Assembly: GCF_003172915.1 (NCBI RefSeq)
Contig: NZ_QGKU01000012.1
Location: 62,001 to 126,000, forward strand
From: Meridianimarinicoccus roseus
Lineage (GTDB): Bacteria > Pseudomonadota > Alphaproteobacteria > Rhodobacterales > Rhodobacteraceae
Reading direction: 5' to 3'
DNA length: 64,000 nt
In this document: positions 48,068 to 57,075 of the stretch, piece by piece
How the letters are laid out: each line of letters begins with the position of its first letter
How positions within the stretch are numbered: position 1 is the stretch's first letter
The notes under the pieces: generated by a model
What the model was told of the DNA's origin: nothing
Seen by the model: only the letters and a program-made list of their open reading frames with translations
Database searches by the model: none
Made by a program: the position numbers and the translations under genes

Positions 48068-48097
48068 AGCCTTCGGCCTTTGCCGGGGCGGCTTTTT
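48068..48097 (+). terminator. Terminator after fdxA
   Basis: AGCC (48068-48071) pairs with GGCT (48090-48093), extended inside by TTCGGC with GCCGGG, and is followed by TTTTT ending at 48097. It lies about 40 bp past the fdxA stop, so carD, 135 bp further on, probably has its own promoter. Confidence 0.65.
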
Positions 48098-48232
48098 GTG
48101 TTACAAGGATGTTTCAAAACAACTGCGTCACCCGGAACGTCTCGCCCTCTCGTGGCCGAGCACGTTCTTTTTTGCCCTTCTCGGCCGGGTATGGTCCCGG
48201 CGCGGTGGGCGGAATTCGAGGAAGAGAACCAC

Positions 48233-48742
48233 ATGAGCCAAGCGAAAGCGTCCGAATTTCGTGCCAATGACTATGTCGTATATCCGGCACATGGTGTGGG
48301 CCAGATCGTATCGATCGAGGAACAGGAGATCGCCGGCCTGAAGCTGGAGTTGTTCGTGATCTCCTTCGAGAAGGACAAGATGACGCTGCGTGTGCCGACG
48401 AACAAGGCGGCCGATGTGGGGATGCGCTCGCTTTCCACGCCGGACGTGATTTCCAAGGCAATGGACATCCTGAAAGGCAAGGCCAAGGTCAAGAAGGCCA
48501 TGTGGTCCCGCCGCGCGCAGGAATATGAACAGAAGATCAACTCGGGCGACCTGATTGCGATCGCCGAAGTGGTGCGCGACCTGCATCGCGCGGACGACCA
48601 GCGCGAGCAGAGCTATTCGGAGCGTCAGTTGTATGAGGCGGCGCTGGAGCGGCTGACTCGCGAAGTGGCTGCGGTCAGCGGCGCCGACGAGGGCGATGCG
48701 CATCGCAAGGTGGGCGACGTGCTGCTGAGCCGCGCGGCCTGA
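48233..48742 (+). CDS. carD: CarD-family transcription regulator
   Basis: 169 residues. The N-terminal RNA-polymerase-interacting Tudor-like domain reads FRANDYVVYPAHGVGQIVSIEEQEI, followed by the helical DNA-binding region (WSRRAQEYEQKINSGDL, SYSERQLYEAALERLTREV). CarD stabilises open complexes at sigma70 promoters in alphaproteobacteria. AGGAAGAG precedes the ATG at 48233. It ends at its own strong terminator. Confidence 0.95.
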   Translation: MSQAKASEFRANDYVVYPAHGVGQIVSIEEQEIAGLKLELFVISFEKDKMTLRVPTNKAADVGMRSLSTPDVISKAMDILKGKAKVKKAMWSRRAQEYEQKINSGDLIAIAEVVRDLHRADDQREQSYSERQLYEAALERLTREVAAVSGADEGDAHRKVGDVLLSRAA

Positions 48743-48774
48743 AACGCGCGAAGCCGCGACGAGATCCGGATAGA

Positions 48775-48804
48775 AGGGCCGTGCCGCGAGGCGCGGCCCT
48801 TTTT
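48775..48804 (+). terminator. Rho-independent terminator after carD
   Basis: AGGGCCG (48775-48781) pairs with CGGCCCT (48794-48800), the stem continuing inward through a T-G wobble to GCC/GGC around a 4-base loop, then T48800-48804. A strong intrinsic terminator 32 bp after the stop. The convergent cobS ends just beyond. Confidence 0.8.
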
Positions 48805-48843
48805 GCTGGTCGGGTCGGTTTTCCCTGTTGGTGTCAGATGCGT

Positions 48844-49608
48844 TCAGGCAGCGAGGGCGACCAGCGTCAGCAGCACGGCGATTTCGGCGACCTGCTGCGC
48901 CGCGCCCAGCACGTCACCGGTCTGCCCGCCGATCTTGCGCCATGCGATCAGCCCGACGGACCCGACGGCCAGAATCGCGGCAATCGTACAGAGCGCGGCC
49001 GTCCCGAGGGGCAACAGCGCGGCGCACAGCCCGATGCCGATCACGGCGGCAAGTCGACAGGTCGCCGCGCGGGGACGGCCCGCGTGGGCCGAAAGTCCGG
49101 TGCGGCGTGCGGGGCGAAGCGTGCCCCAAAGCAACACCATGGCCGTACGCGACAGCACGCTTGCGGCGACCAGCGCCCAGCCCACCTGAAGCGGCGGCAG
49201 AGAGGCCAGCGCGCCGATCCGCAGGGCCACCGACAGGATCAGCACCAACACGCCGTAGCTTCCGATCCGGCTGTCCTTCATGATTTCGAGCCGCCGTTCC
49301 CGGGTCCAGCCGCCCCAGACGCCGTCCGCCATATCGGCCAGCCCGTCCTCGTGCAGCGCGCCGGTGAGCAGGACCAGCGCCGTCACCGCAAGGATCGCGC
49401 TGATCGTGCCTGGCAGCCCGGCCAGCATCGCGGTCGTGTGCAGCGTTCCGGCGATTCCGGCAAGAAGCGCGCCGACGAGCGGAAAAGCCCAGGCTGCCGC
49501 CGCGCCGCGCCGCTGTGCCGCGTCGCCGTGTACCGAAACGGGCAATCTGCTGAGCAGCCCGAAGGCGGCGGGAAGATCGTGTCTGGACAGGAGTTTCTTG
49601 CGTGGCAT
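48844..49608 (-). CDS. cobS: Adenosylcobinamide-GDP ribazoletransferase (cobalamin synthase)
   Basis: 254 residues, multi-pass membrane protein. [30 protein letters not shown] with its acidic metal motif, and [17 protein letters not shown] identify CobS, which joins alpha-ribazole to adenosylcobinamide-GDP in the last steps of B12 synthesis. The start at 49608 begins [11 protein letters not shown]; an in-frame ATG at 49635 is an alternative, neither with a clear ribosome binding site. Divergent from cobT, 79 bp apart. Confidence 0.94.
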   Translation of the reverse strand: MPRKKLLSRHDLPAAFGLLSRLPVSVHGDAAQRRGAAAAWAFPLVGALLAGIAGTLHTTAMLAGLPGTISAILAVTALVLLTGALHEDGLADMADGVWGGWTRERRLEIMKDSRIGSYGVLVLILSVALRIGALASLPPLQVGWALVAASVLSRTAMVLLWGTLRPARRTGLSAHAGRPRAATCRLAAVIGIGLCAALLPLGTAALCTIAAILAVGSVGLIAWRKIGGQTGDVLGAAQQVAEIAVLLTLVALAA

Positions 49609-49687
49609 GTTTTCGCGTTTTCCCCAGCTTTGCATTGCGGTAGCGTCTGGATCACTCAATTTCAACGTATTCCGCGCGAGGTTACCC

Positions 49688-50707
49688 ATGACTGGCCTTC
49701 CCTTTTCCAGCCTTGCCGCCGTGCGCGCCGCGCTGGCTGATCTGCCTGGCCCGGATGCGGGGGCGCTGGCGGCCGCTACCGCGCGAAATGCGGACCTGAC
49801 CAAGCCGCCGCAGGCGCTTGGGCGGTTGGAGGACGCGGCGATCTGGTATGCGGGCTGGCGCGGCACCGACCGGCCAGTCATCGACGCGCCGCAGGTGGTG
49901 ATCTTCGCGGGCAATCATGGGGTCGCGGCGCGCGGGGTATCGGCCTTTCCGGCGGACGTGACTGCCCAGATGGTCGCGAACTTCAAGGCCGGCGGCGCGG
50001 CGGTCAACCAGCTTGCCCGCACCTTCGGCGCGCGGCTGGACGTGCATCCGCTGCAACTGGACCGCCCGACTGCCGATTTCACAACCGCTCCGGCGATGAC
50101 CGAGGACGAGCTTTGCGCCGCGATCTGCGCGGGCTGGCAGGCGGTCGACAGCGGCGCTGATCTGCTGGTCACTGGAGAGATGGGAATCGGCAACACGACA
50201 TCGGCGGCTGCGGTTGCCGCGTCGCTTTTCGGCGGTGCGGCCGAGGGCTGGACCGGGCGCGGCACCGGGCTGGACGATGCGGCGCTGCAGCGCAAGGCAG
50301 AAGTGGTCGCAGAAGGGCTCGCCCGGCATCCACAGGCCGCGGGGGCGGGGCTCGAGGCGCTGCGCTGTCTTGGCGGGCGCGAGCTGGGCGCGATGGCGGG
50401 CGCGATCCTGCGCGCGCGTCAACTGTCGATCCCGGTGATACTTGACGGATTCATCTGCTGTGCGGCGGCCGCGGCTCTCGAGGCGGAACGTCCCGGCGCG
50501 CTGGATCATGCGATCGCCGGGCACATGTCGGCCGAGGCGGCGCATGGCCGTCTTCTGGGCGCGCTTGGCAAGACGCCGCTATTGGATCTCGACATGCGGC
50601 TGGGCGAAGGGTCGGGCGCTGCACTGGCGATCGGCGTGCTGAAAGGCGCGGTGAACTGCCTGTCGGGTATGGCAACATTCGCCGAAGCGGGCGTGTCAGG
50701 CGCCTGA
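49688..50707 (+). CDS. cobT: Nicotinate-nucleotide-dimethylbenzimidazole phosphoribosyltransferase
   Basis: 339 residues. [38 protein letters not shown], the [11 protein letters not shown] loop and the late [17 protein letters not shown] are typical of CobT, which makes alpha-ribazole phosphate for the lower ligand of B12. It is divergent from cobS, giving a small B12 locus; the remaining cobalamin genes are not in the window. Conserved start [12 protein letters not shown] at 49688. Confidence 0.95.
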   Translation: MTGLPFSSLAAVRAALADLPGPDAGALAAATARNADLTKPPQALGRLEDAAIWYAGWRGTDRPVIDAPQVVIFAGNHGVAARGVSAFPADVTAQMVANFKAGGAAVNQLARTFGARLDVHPLQLDRPTADFTTAPAMTEDELCAAICAGWQAVDSGADLLVTGEMGIGNTTSAAAVAASLFGGAAEGWTGRGTGLDDAALQRKAEVVAEGLARHPQAAGAGLEALRCLGGRELGAMAGAILRARQLSIPVILDGFICCAAAAALEAERPGALDHAIAGHMSAEAAHGRLLGALGKTPLLDLDMRLGEGSGAALAIGVLKGAVNCLSGMATFAEAGVSGA

Positions 50708-50728
50708 GCGTAGCGCGGCGCCCGGCGC

Positions 50729-52666
50729 CTAGCCCGGATTGTGCGTGCCCCCGCCTGTGCCCAGCCGGGCGGTCACGTCCACGTCCTCGTCCAGCTGCGC
50801 GACAAGCGCGGCCTCGAGTTCCCGGTTCAGTTCGCGCGCGCGGGCGATGTATTCCGGGTTGTCGCTGGTGGGCACTCCGGGCTTCCAGACCTTTGCCAGT
50901 TCCAGCATCGATTTGCGGTCCAGCTTGAAGTAGAGCTTTTCCAGCTCGGCGGCCTCGAATTCGCTCAACCCCATGTTTTCGAGGACATAGCGGGCGGCAC
51001 GCAGGCTGCTGTCGAACATCTCGCGGACGATGTCGTTCGCACCGGCGTCATACAGTTCATAGACATGGGTGCGGTCATGGGCGCGCGCGACGATATGCAG
51101 GTCGGGCCGCAGCTTGCGGGCATAGCGCACGATGGTGGTGGAGGCGTGCTTGTCGTCCATTGCAACCACAAGAATGCGCGCGTCCTCGATCCCGGCGGCA
51201 TGCAGAAGTTCGGGACGGGTCGGATCGCCCAGAAAACCCTTGAAGCCGAATTGGCGCATCAGCTTGATCGTGGCGAGGTCGTGGTCGAGCACTGTGGCGC
51301 GAAACCCGCTCATCTGGATCATGCGGTTCACGACCTGGCCGAAGCGTCCGATCCCGGCGATGATGATCGGCCCCTGCTGTTCAATCTCGTCGGCGTCGCG
51401 CCCGGCGCGGGGTTCGTGCGCGAGGCGCCGAGTGAGTTGGTCGTAAAGGATGAAGAACAGCGGCGTCAGCAGCATCGACAGCGCGATGATCAGGTAAAGC
51501 TGTTGCGAGATCGCCGTCCCGAACACGCCGCGCTGAACGCCGAAGCCGATCAGGACGAAACCGAATTCGCCCGCCTGCGCCAGTCCCAGCGTGAACAGCC
51601 AAAGATCGCGCCCACGCAGCCGAAAGATCAGGCCCAGCAGCAATAGCACCGTTCCCTTGGCCAGCATCAGCAGCAGCGTCAGGCCCAGAAGGCGAAGCGG
51701 GTCGCCGAACAGCAGCGCGAAGTTGATCCCTGCGCCCACCGTGATGAAGAACAGCCCCAGCAGCAGCCCCTTGAAGGGTTGAAGGTCGGCTTCCATTTCA
51801 TGGCGGAACTCCGAGTTCGCCAGAACCACCCCGGCGAGGAACGTGCCAAGCGCGGGCGACAGGCCGAGGATCAGCATGATGCAGGCGATCCCGATGACGA
51901 TGAGCAGTGCGAGCGCAGTGAACATTTCGCGCAGGCGCGAGGCGTGGATATAGCTGAAGACCGGTCGGGTCAGGTAGATGCCGGTCAGAACGATCCCGCC
52001 CATCGCACCCAGCGTCAGCAGCGCGGCGCCCCAACCCGGCAGCGCGTCGACGAAGCCCTGCGCGGTCTGCACGAATTCGGCGACCGGGGTCGTGGCGGCT
52101 TCTGGGCCATGCCCGCCGCCGTGGGTGTCTCCGTGCCCGCTGCCGCCCGCAGCGCCCACCGCCAGAAGCGGGAACAGCGCGAGCATCGGGATCACGGCGA
52201 TGTCCTGCGTCAGCAGCACGGCGAAGGCGGAGCGGCCGCCCTGTGTCCGCATCAGCCCCTTTTCGGTCAGCGTTTGCAGCACGATCGCGGTGGAGGACAG
52301 CGCGAAAGCAAGGCCGACGGCCAGCGCGACCTCCCAGCGCAGGCCCACGGCCATCGCCGCGCCCATCACTGCACCTGTGGTCAGCGTCAGTTGCAGCCCG
52401 CCCAGTCCGAGGAGTTTGTGCCGCATTGCCCAGAGCGCGCGGGGGTCGAGTTCCAGACCGATCAGAAACAGCATCATCACAACGCCGAACTCGGCGATGT
52501 GTTGCAGATCGCGCGTCTCGTTTCCGACCACTCCCAGCACCGGGCCGATGATCACACCGGCCAGCAGGTAGCCCAGCACCGAGCCGAGCCCAAGCCGCGC
52601 CGCCACGGGCACGGCGATCACTGCCGCCAGCAGGTAGATCAGGATCTGGAACAGCAGCATTTCCAT
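50729..52666 (-). CDS. Kef-type cation:proton antiporter (CPA2) with RCK domain
   Basis: 645 residues. About twelve membrane helices with LFLIGLELDPRALW, LSSTAIVLQTL, QDIAVIPML and FFITVGAGIN motifs of the CPA2/KefBC family, then a cytosolic RCK_N domain (IIIAGIGRFGQVVNRMIQM) at about residues 425-545 and an acidic tail. The loop around 174-186 (GGSGHGDTHGGGHGPE) is histidine-rich and might bind metal. Exports potassium or other cations in exchange for protons. Stands alone; it converges with cobT. Confidence 0.93.
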   Translation of the reverse strand: MEMLLFQILIYLLAAVIAVPVAARLGLGSVLGYLLAGVIIGPVLGVVGNETRDLQHIAEFGVVMMLFLIGLELDPRALWAMRHKLLGLGGLQLTLTTGAVMGAAMAVGLRWEVALAVGLAFALSSTAIVLQTLTEKGLMRTQGGRSAFAVLLTQDIAVIPMLALFPLLAVGAAGGSGHGDTHGGGHGPEAATTPVAEFVQTAQGFVDALPGWGAALLTLGAMGGIVLTGIYLTRPVFSYIHASRLREMFTALALLIVIGIACIMLILGLSPALGTFLAGVVLANSEFRHEMEADLQPFKGLLLGLFFITVGAGINFALLFGDPLRLLGLTLLLMLAKGTVLLLLGLIFRLRGRDLWLFTLGLAQAGEFGFVLIGFGVQRGVFGTAISQQLYLIIALSMLLTPLFFILYDQLTRRLAHEPRAGRDADEIEQQGPIIIAGIGRFGQVVNRMIQMSGFRATVLDHDLATIKLMRQFGFKGFLGDPTRPELLHAAGIEDARILVVAMDDKHASTTIVRYARKLRPDLHIVARAHDRTHVYELYDAGANDIVREMFDSSLRAARYVLENMGLSEFEAAELEKLYFKLDRKSMLELAKVWKPGVPTSDNPEYIARARELNRELEAALVAQLDEDVDVTARLGTGGGTHNPG

Positions 52667-52817
52667 GGATGGCTCTCCGGTGGCCGGTGTCTTCGGCCAC
52701 GCTTACGCCATGACCCTTGGAAAGCGCCCTGTCCACGTGCGTACATGACGGGCAGAGCCGACTAAAGGCCAGTGTCGCGCACGTTTCAAGGGCAGGCTGC
52801 CCGATTGTGCGGCGTCA

Positions 52818-54740
52818 TCAGCCCCGTGGCATGGTCAGCGTCAGGGTGCGGCCCGACTTGACGTAGTTGAGCCGCCCGTCGCTGATCCCGGCTACACGGC
52901 CGCCATCGACGCGGTCGCCGACGGACACGTTGATGACCCGGCCCGAGGGCAGGCGCACAAGTGCGCGCGGGCTGCGCGAGCTGCCGAAGGTACCCAGCAG
53001 GTTCACCTCGGCCAGGTTGAGGCGGGCATTGGTGGTGGCCCGGTCGGTCGCCGCCTTTGGCGAGGTGTTGCGCGGTGTCTCCACCTCGGTCGCGGCGATG
53101 GAGGCGACCGGGGTACGCGCTGCGGCGGCCTTGAAGGCGGCCAGTTTCTGCGCGCTGCGTGCGGTCGGACGTGGTCCGAGTGCGACGGCCTGGGCGGTCG
53201 CGGGCGCGGCGACGGCGGCCTCGCTTTCCTGCGCCGAAGCGGGGCGTGGCCGAGGTGCGAAAAGGGCCAGTTCGGTTTCCGTCTTGCCGCCCAGCCGGTC
53301 ACGCTCGAAACGTTCGGTCAGCCGGTCGGGGCGCAGGCGCGGCTCCAGCCGCCGCAGCGGGTCGTCCTCGGGCAGGTCGGCCCGTCGCAGCACCGTGACC
53401 GTCTCGGGTTCGATCCGTTCGGGGCGCGGCCGGGTCTGCGCGGGCGGCGAACCGGCCACCACGAGGAACCCGTCGGGCGACCGGCGGCCCTCAGCGCTGG
53501 GGCGGATCAGGCCGTTCTCGTCCACGACATAGACCTGCGCGGGCGGCCCGGGCGGGGTGAGCGTGGTCGCGGCCGCAACGGCGCCGGGCGGGGTTTCGGC
53601 CTGGTCCAGCGCCAGCGCATCGGTGCGGAACGACGGATCGATGCCGGGCAAGGTCAGTCCGTCGATGAACGCCCGCGCGGCCGGAGCGGTCAGAACCGGC
53701 GGCGGGGTGAAGAAGGTTGCGATCTCGTCCATGCCGACGGGCACGTCCATCCGGGCAAGTTCCGGCGCGGGAACCCGCGCGGCGGTCGCGCCGGGTTGCG
53801 ACGTGTCGCGACCCGGCAGGTCGGGAAGCGCTGCTCGTACTGGGGCTGTTGCGGGCTGCGGCGCGGGCAAAGCCGCCTCCTGCTGCGTATCGCGCGTCGG
53901 CGCGGTGACATCGGCGGCGATCAGGGGCGCAGGCAGCGCGGCAGGCGCGTCCGGTGCGCCGGTGCGCAGTGCAAGCCCGCCAAGACCCAGCGCTAGAAGC
54001 CCGACCAGTGCGGCAAGTCGGCGGGTCCCGCGCGGCAACGGGCCGGGCCGTCGCACCCTGCGGGCGCGTGGCGTGCTTTCGTCCTCGGGGAGTGGAGCGA
54101 GGTGGGCGGGATCGCGCCGGGCCGCATCAAGCGCGCGGGCGCGCGCCGGTGCCGGGGGGGCGTGCGCCTCGGCTGTGCTGACGTCCGTCTGCACCCCTTG
54201 CATTTCGGTGGGCGCGACCGGAGCCGTTTTGCCGACGGGTTCGGGACGGCCCAGCATCGCAGGCCGGTCCGTTGCCCGCCCGCCCTCCACCGGGCTGCGA
54301 ACGCATCCGAACCATGCCGCCTTGTCCATGCCGCCGGTCTGCGGCGCGGCAAGACATCCGGCCGGGACCACCTTGAGTGCCTGAAGGAAGTTTTCTGTTT
54401 CGGCCAGCACTGCCACCGGCACCGCCGCTTCGTGGCGCGTGCCGGACGCCTCGTGCCAGTCCGTGCGCAGTGCTGCCGCGTCTGACCCGCCCGGGTCTGG
54501 CACGTCCTCGCCCGGCGGTGGGTCCTGCGCGCCCAAGCGGCGGCGGCGGCGGATCTGGTCTTCGGGCAGCACAACGGCAACGGGCGCGCCGACCGCCGGG
54601 GTTAGCAGTGCCGCCAGTTCGCGCGGCAAAGCCGCCGCGCCGGTTTCGGCAGCGGTACCCAGAGAGTGCCACGCGGCCCCGTCCCAGAGGTGAAGCGCGG
54701 CGCGGTCTCCCGAAAGGTCGAGCGCGTATAGTCGTGTCAT
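52818..54740 (-). CDS. PilM/PilP-like bitopic protein, orphan
   Basis: 640 residues. The N-terminal 70 residues (MTRLYALDLSGDRAALHLWDG, VVLPEDQI) resemble a degenerate PilM/GspL-type actin-like fold. After a disordered stretch there is one membrane helix at about 237-256 (LAALVGLLALGLGGLALRTG), then a long Pro/Ala/Arg-rich periplasmic region and a C-terminal beta domain, LNLAEVNLLGTFGSSRSPRALVRLPSGRVINV..., similar to PilP/GspC HR domains. No pilus or secretion genes are nearby. In this family it is sometimes labelled translation initiation factor 2 because of low-complexity similarity, a likely misannotation. Confidence 0.75.
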   Translation of the reverse strand: MTRLYALDLSGDRAALHLWDGAAWHSLGTAAETGAAALPRELAALLTPAVGAPVAVVLPEDQIRRRRRLGAQDPPPGEDVPDPGGSDAAALRTDWHEASGTRHEAAVPVAVLAETENFLQALKVVPAGCLAAPQTGGMDKAAWFGCVRSPVEGGRATDRPAMLGRPEPVGKTAPVAPTEMQGVQTDVSTAEAHAPPAPARARALDAARRDPAHLAPLPEDESTPRARRVRRPGPLPRGTRRLAALVGLLALGLGGLALRTGAPDAPAALPAPLIAADVTAPTRDTQQEAALPAPQPATAPVRAALPDLPGRDTSQPGATAARVPAPELARMDVPVGMDEIATFFTPPPVLTAPAARAFIDGLTLPGIDPSFRTDALALDQAETPPGAVAAATTLTPPGPPAQVYVVDENGLIRPSAEGRRSPDGFLVVAGSPPAQTRPRPERIEPETVTVLRRADLPEDDPLRRLEPRLRPDRLTERFERDRLGGKTETELALFAPRPRPASAQESEAAVAAPATAQAVALGPRPTARSAQKLAAFKAAAARTPVASIAATEVETPRNTSPKAATDRATTNARLNLAEVNLLGTFGSSRSPRALVRLPSGRVINVSVGDRVDGGRVAGISDGRLNYVKSGRTLTLTMPRG

Positions 54741-54880
54741 GTGCCTGCCGGGCCCTTGGCCGCGATCTTTGTCTCTGCTCTTGTGGACACTCTAGCAAAA
54801 AAATGGGGTTTAGATAGACGCAAACGCCATGACATGGGCCAGAGCCCCGCGCTTCGGCCCCATTTTCAGGAGATATCCCG

Positions 54881-55582
54881 ATGTTCCGATACATTCTTGC
54901 CGCGTGCGCAGCCGTGGTCGCGCTGGCCGGTCCGCTGACCGCGCAGGACGCAGGCCCCGCGCGGGTGATCACCGTGACCGGCGAAGGCGCGGTGCGCGCG
55001 GCGCCCGATATGGTAACGTTGCGCCTTGGCGTGCTGGCCGAGGGGCGTACCGCCAGCGACGCGATCGACCGGATGAGTGCGGATGCCGCGCGGCTTCTGG
55101 CAGCGCTGGACGCGGCAGGTGTGCCGGCCACCGACGTGCAGACCACGATGCTGGACCTGCGTCCGATCCGGGAGCAGAACGCGGCCGAACCGCGCCGCGC
55201 GCTGCGCATCACCGGCTTCGAGGCCGAAACGCAGGTCAGCGTCACTTCGACAGACATGGCCGGGTTGGGTGATCTGTTCGACCGCGTGCTGGAAGCCGGG
55301 GCGAACCGGGTGTCGGGGATCAGCTTCGGCTTGCAAGATACAGAAAACGCGATGAATCAAGCGCGGGCCGCCGCCGTGCGCGATGCCGTGTCGAAGGCGC
55401 GGGTCTATGCCGACGCGGCGGGCGTACCACTGGGCGCGGTGCTGCGGATCACCGATGCGCCAGGCGCGTCGCCGTTCGACGCAGCTCCGCGCATGATGGC
55501 TGCGGAGGGCGCGATGCCGATAGCGCCGGGCAGCCTGCGCCTGACGGCGCAGGTTTCGGTGACGCTCGCGATCGGCGAGTAA
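54881..55582 (+). CDS. SIMPL (DUF541) domain periplasmic protein
   Basis: 233 residues. Signal peptide MFRYILAACAAVVALAGPLT with cleavage near AQD, then SIMPL motifs VITVTGEGAVRAAPDMVTLRLGV and AVRDAVSKARVYADAAGVPLG. Family members form oligomeric periplasmic rings and are linked to oxidative stress protection. AGGAGA lies before the ATG at 54881. Divergent from the PilP-like gene and convergent with the sulfhydrylase. Confidence 0.92.
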   Translation: MFRYILAACAAVVALAGPLTAQDAGPARVITVTGEGAVRAAPDMVTLRLGVLAEGRTASDAIDRMSADAARLLAALDAAGVPATDVQTTMLDLRPIREQNAAEPRRALRITGFEAETQVSVTSTDMAGLGDLFDRVLEAGANRVSGISFGLQDTENAMNQARAAAVRDAVSKARVYADAAGVPLGAVLRITDAPGASPFDAAPRMMAAEGAMPIAPGSLRLTAQVSVTLAIGE

Positions 55583-55622
55583 AGCCCGCCGGTCGCGTGT
55601 CGGCCTGACGCACCCGCGCGGT

Positions 55623-56912
55623 TCAGGCTGTGGCGCGGTCCAGCGCCTGGTCAAGATCGGCGATCAGGTCGTCCGCGTCCTCGATCCCGATGGACAGGCG
55701 CACCACGTTCGGCGCGGCCCCGGCAGCGACCTGCTGCGCTTCGGTCAGCTGACGGTGCGTGGTGGAGGCGGAATGGATGATCAGTGACCGCGTATCTCCG
55801 AGGTTGGCGACATGGCTGAAGATCTCGACCGAATCGACCAGCTTCACGCAGGCTTCGTAGCCGCCCTTCACCGCGAAGGTGAACAGCGCTCCCGCGCCGC
55901 GCGGGCAGACCTTGAGCCCCCGGTCATGATAGGGGGACGAGGGCAGCCCGGCATAGGTCACGAAATCCACGCGCGGGTCCTGTTCAAGCCAGGCCGCGAC
56001 CTTCACCGCGTTCTCGACATGGCGCTGCATCCGCAGGCTCAGTGTCTCGATCCCCATAAGCGTGTAGTGCGCTGCCTGCGGGTTCATCGTCATCCCGAGG
56101 TCGCGCAGCCCGATGGCGATGCCGTGGAACGTGTAGGCGAGCGGGCCGAAGGTCTCGTGGAATTTCAGTCCGTGATAGGCGGGCTCGGGCGCGCTGAGCG
56201 ATGGGAACTTGTCAGACGCGGACCAGTCGAACGCGCCGCTGTCCACGATGCAGCCGCCCGTGACGGTACCGTTGCCGGTAAGGTACTTGGTGGTCGAATG
56301 CACCACCAGCGTCGCGCCGTATTCGATGGGTCGGCACAGGTACGGCGTGGCCGAGGTGTTGTCCACGATCAGTGGCAACCCGACCTTGTTCGCAATGCCC
56401 GCAATCGTCTCTAGGTCGGTGACGTAACCGCCCGGGTTGGCGATCGATTCGCAAAAAATCGCGCGGGTGTTTTCATCGATCGCGGCCTCGACCGCGGCGA
56501 GATCGTCGAAATCGACGAAGGTTGCGGACCAGCCGAAGCGGCGGATCGTCTGGCTGAACTGCGTGACCGTCCCGCCATAGAGCCGCGTCGACACGACGAT
56601 GTTGCAGCCCGGCTGCATCAGCGGGAACAGCGCCATGATCTGCGCCGCGTGCCCGGACGAACAGCACACCGCGCCCGCGCCGCCTTCCAGCGTCGCGATG
56701 CGTTCCTGCAGCACCGCGACCGTCGGGTTGGTCAGCCGCGAATAGATGAACCCGACCTCCTGAAGGTTGAAAAGCGCGGCGGCGTGGTCCGCATCTCGGA
56801 ACACGTAGGCGGTGGTCTGGTAGATCGGCGTCTGGCGCGCGCCGGTGGCCGGATCGGGCCGCGCGCCCGCGTGGATCTGCAGCGTGTCGAAGCCCTTGGG
56901 CTGGCTGGTCAT
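55623..56912 (-). CDS. metY: O-acetylhomoserine sulfhydrylase-type PLP enzyme
   Basis: 429 residues from the ATG at 56912 with GGGGGAG before it. Starts MTSQPKGFDTLQIHAGARPDP; the PLP lysine is K209 in VVHSTTKYLTGNG, with NPTVAVLQERIATLEGGAGAVCCSSG and SRLTNPT typical of the Cys/Met-metabolism PLP family. The MetY subgroup makes homocysteine from O-acetylhomoserine and sulfide. It is divergent from the ABC transporter binding protein. Confidence 0.94.
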   Translation of the reverse strand: MTSQPKGFDTLQIHAGARPDPATGARQTPIYQTTAYVFRDADHAAALFNLQEVGFIYSRLTNPTVAVLQERIATLEGGAGAVCCSSGHAAQIMALFPLMQPGCNIVVSTRLYGGTVTQFSQTIRRFGWSATFVDFDDLAAVEAAIDENTRAIFCESIANPGGYVTDLETIAGIANKVGLPLIVDNTSATPYLCRPIEYGATLVVHSTTKYLTGNGTVTGGCIVDSGAFDWSASDKFPSLSAPEPAYHGLKFHETFGPLAYTFHGIAIGLRDLGMTMNPQAAHYTLMGIETLSLRMQRHVENAVKVAAWLEQDPRVDFVTYAGLPSSPYHDRGLKVCPRGAGALFTFAVKGGYEACVKLVDSVEIFSHVANLGDTRSLIIHSASTTHRQLTEAQQVAAGAAPNVVRLSIGIEDADDLIADLDQALDRATA

Positions 56913-57075
56913 GTTTTGCTCCCCCGTTGGTGATATCGGTCGCACAGCAGTAGGACATTGCCTTTCGCCTGCCAAGCTGGCCCGCGTCATCGCAGGTTGA
57001 ACGCGGCGCTTTCCCTGCCTAACGTGACGTCGGGCCCCGCGCTGCCGGGGCGACGAGGAAACATCGGATATCCAT

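Noticed and set aside
56960-57006. Possible SAM-II-like riboswitch in the metY leader (minus strand): stem CCGCGT/ACGCGG followed by GCGAAAGGC.
   Set aside because: Only loose similarity; the conserved GCUAAA and UUGCA segments of SAM-II are not present. A covariance-model scan (Rfam RF00521) would be decisive; not called.
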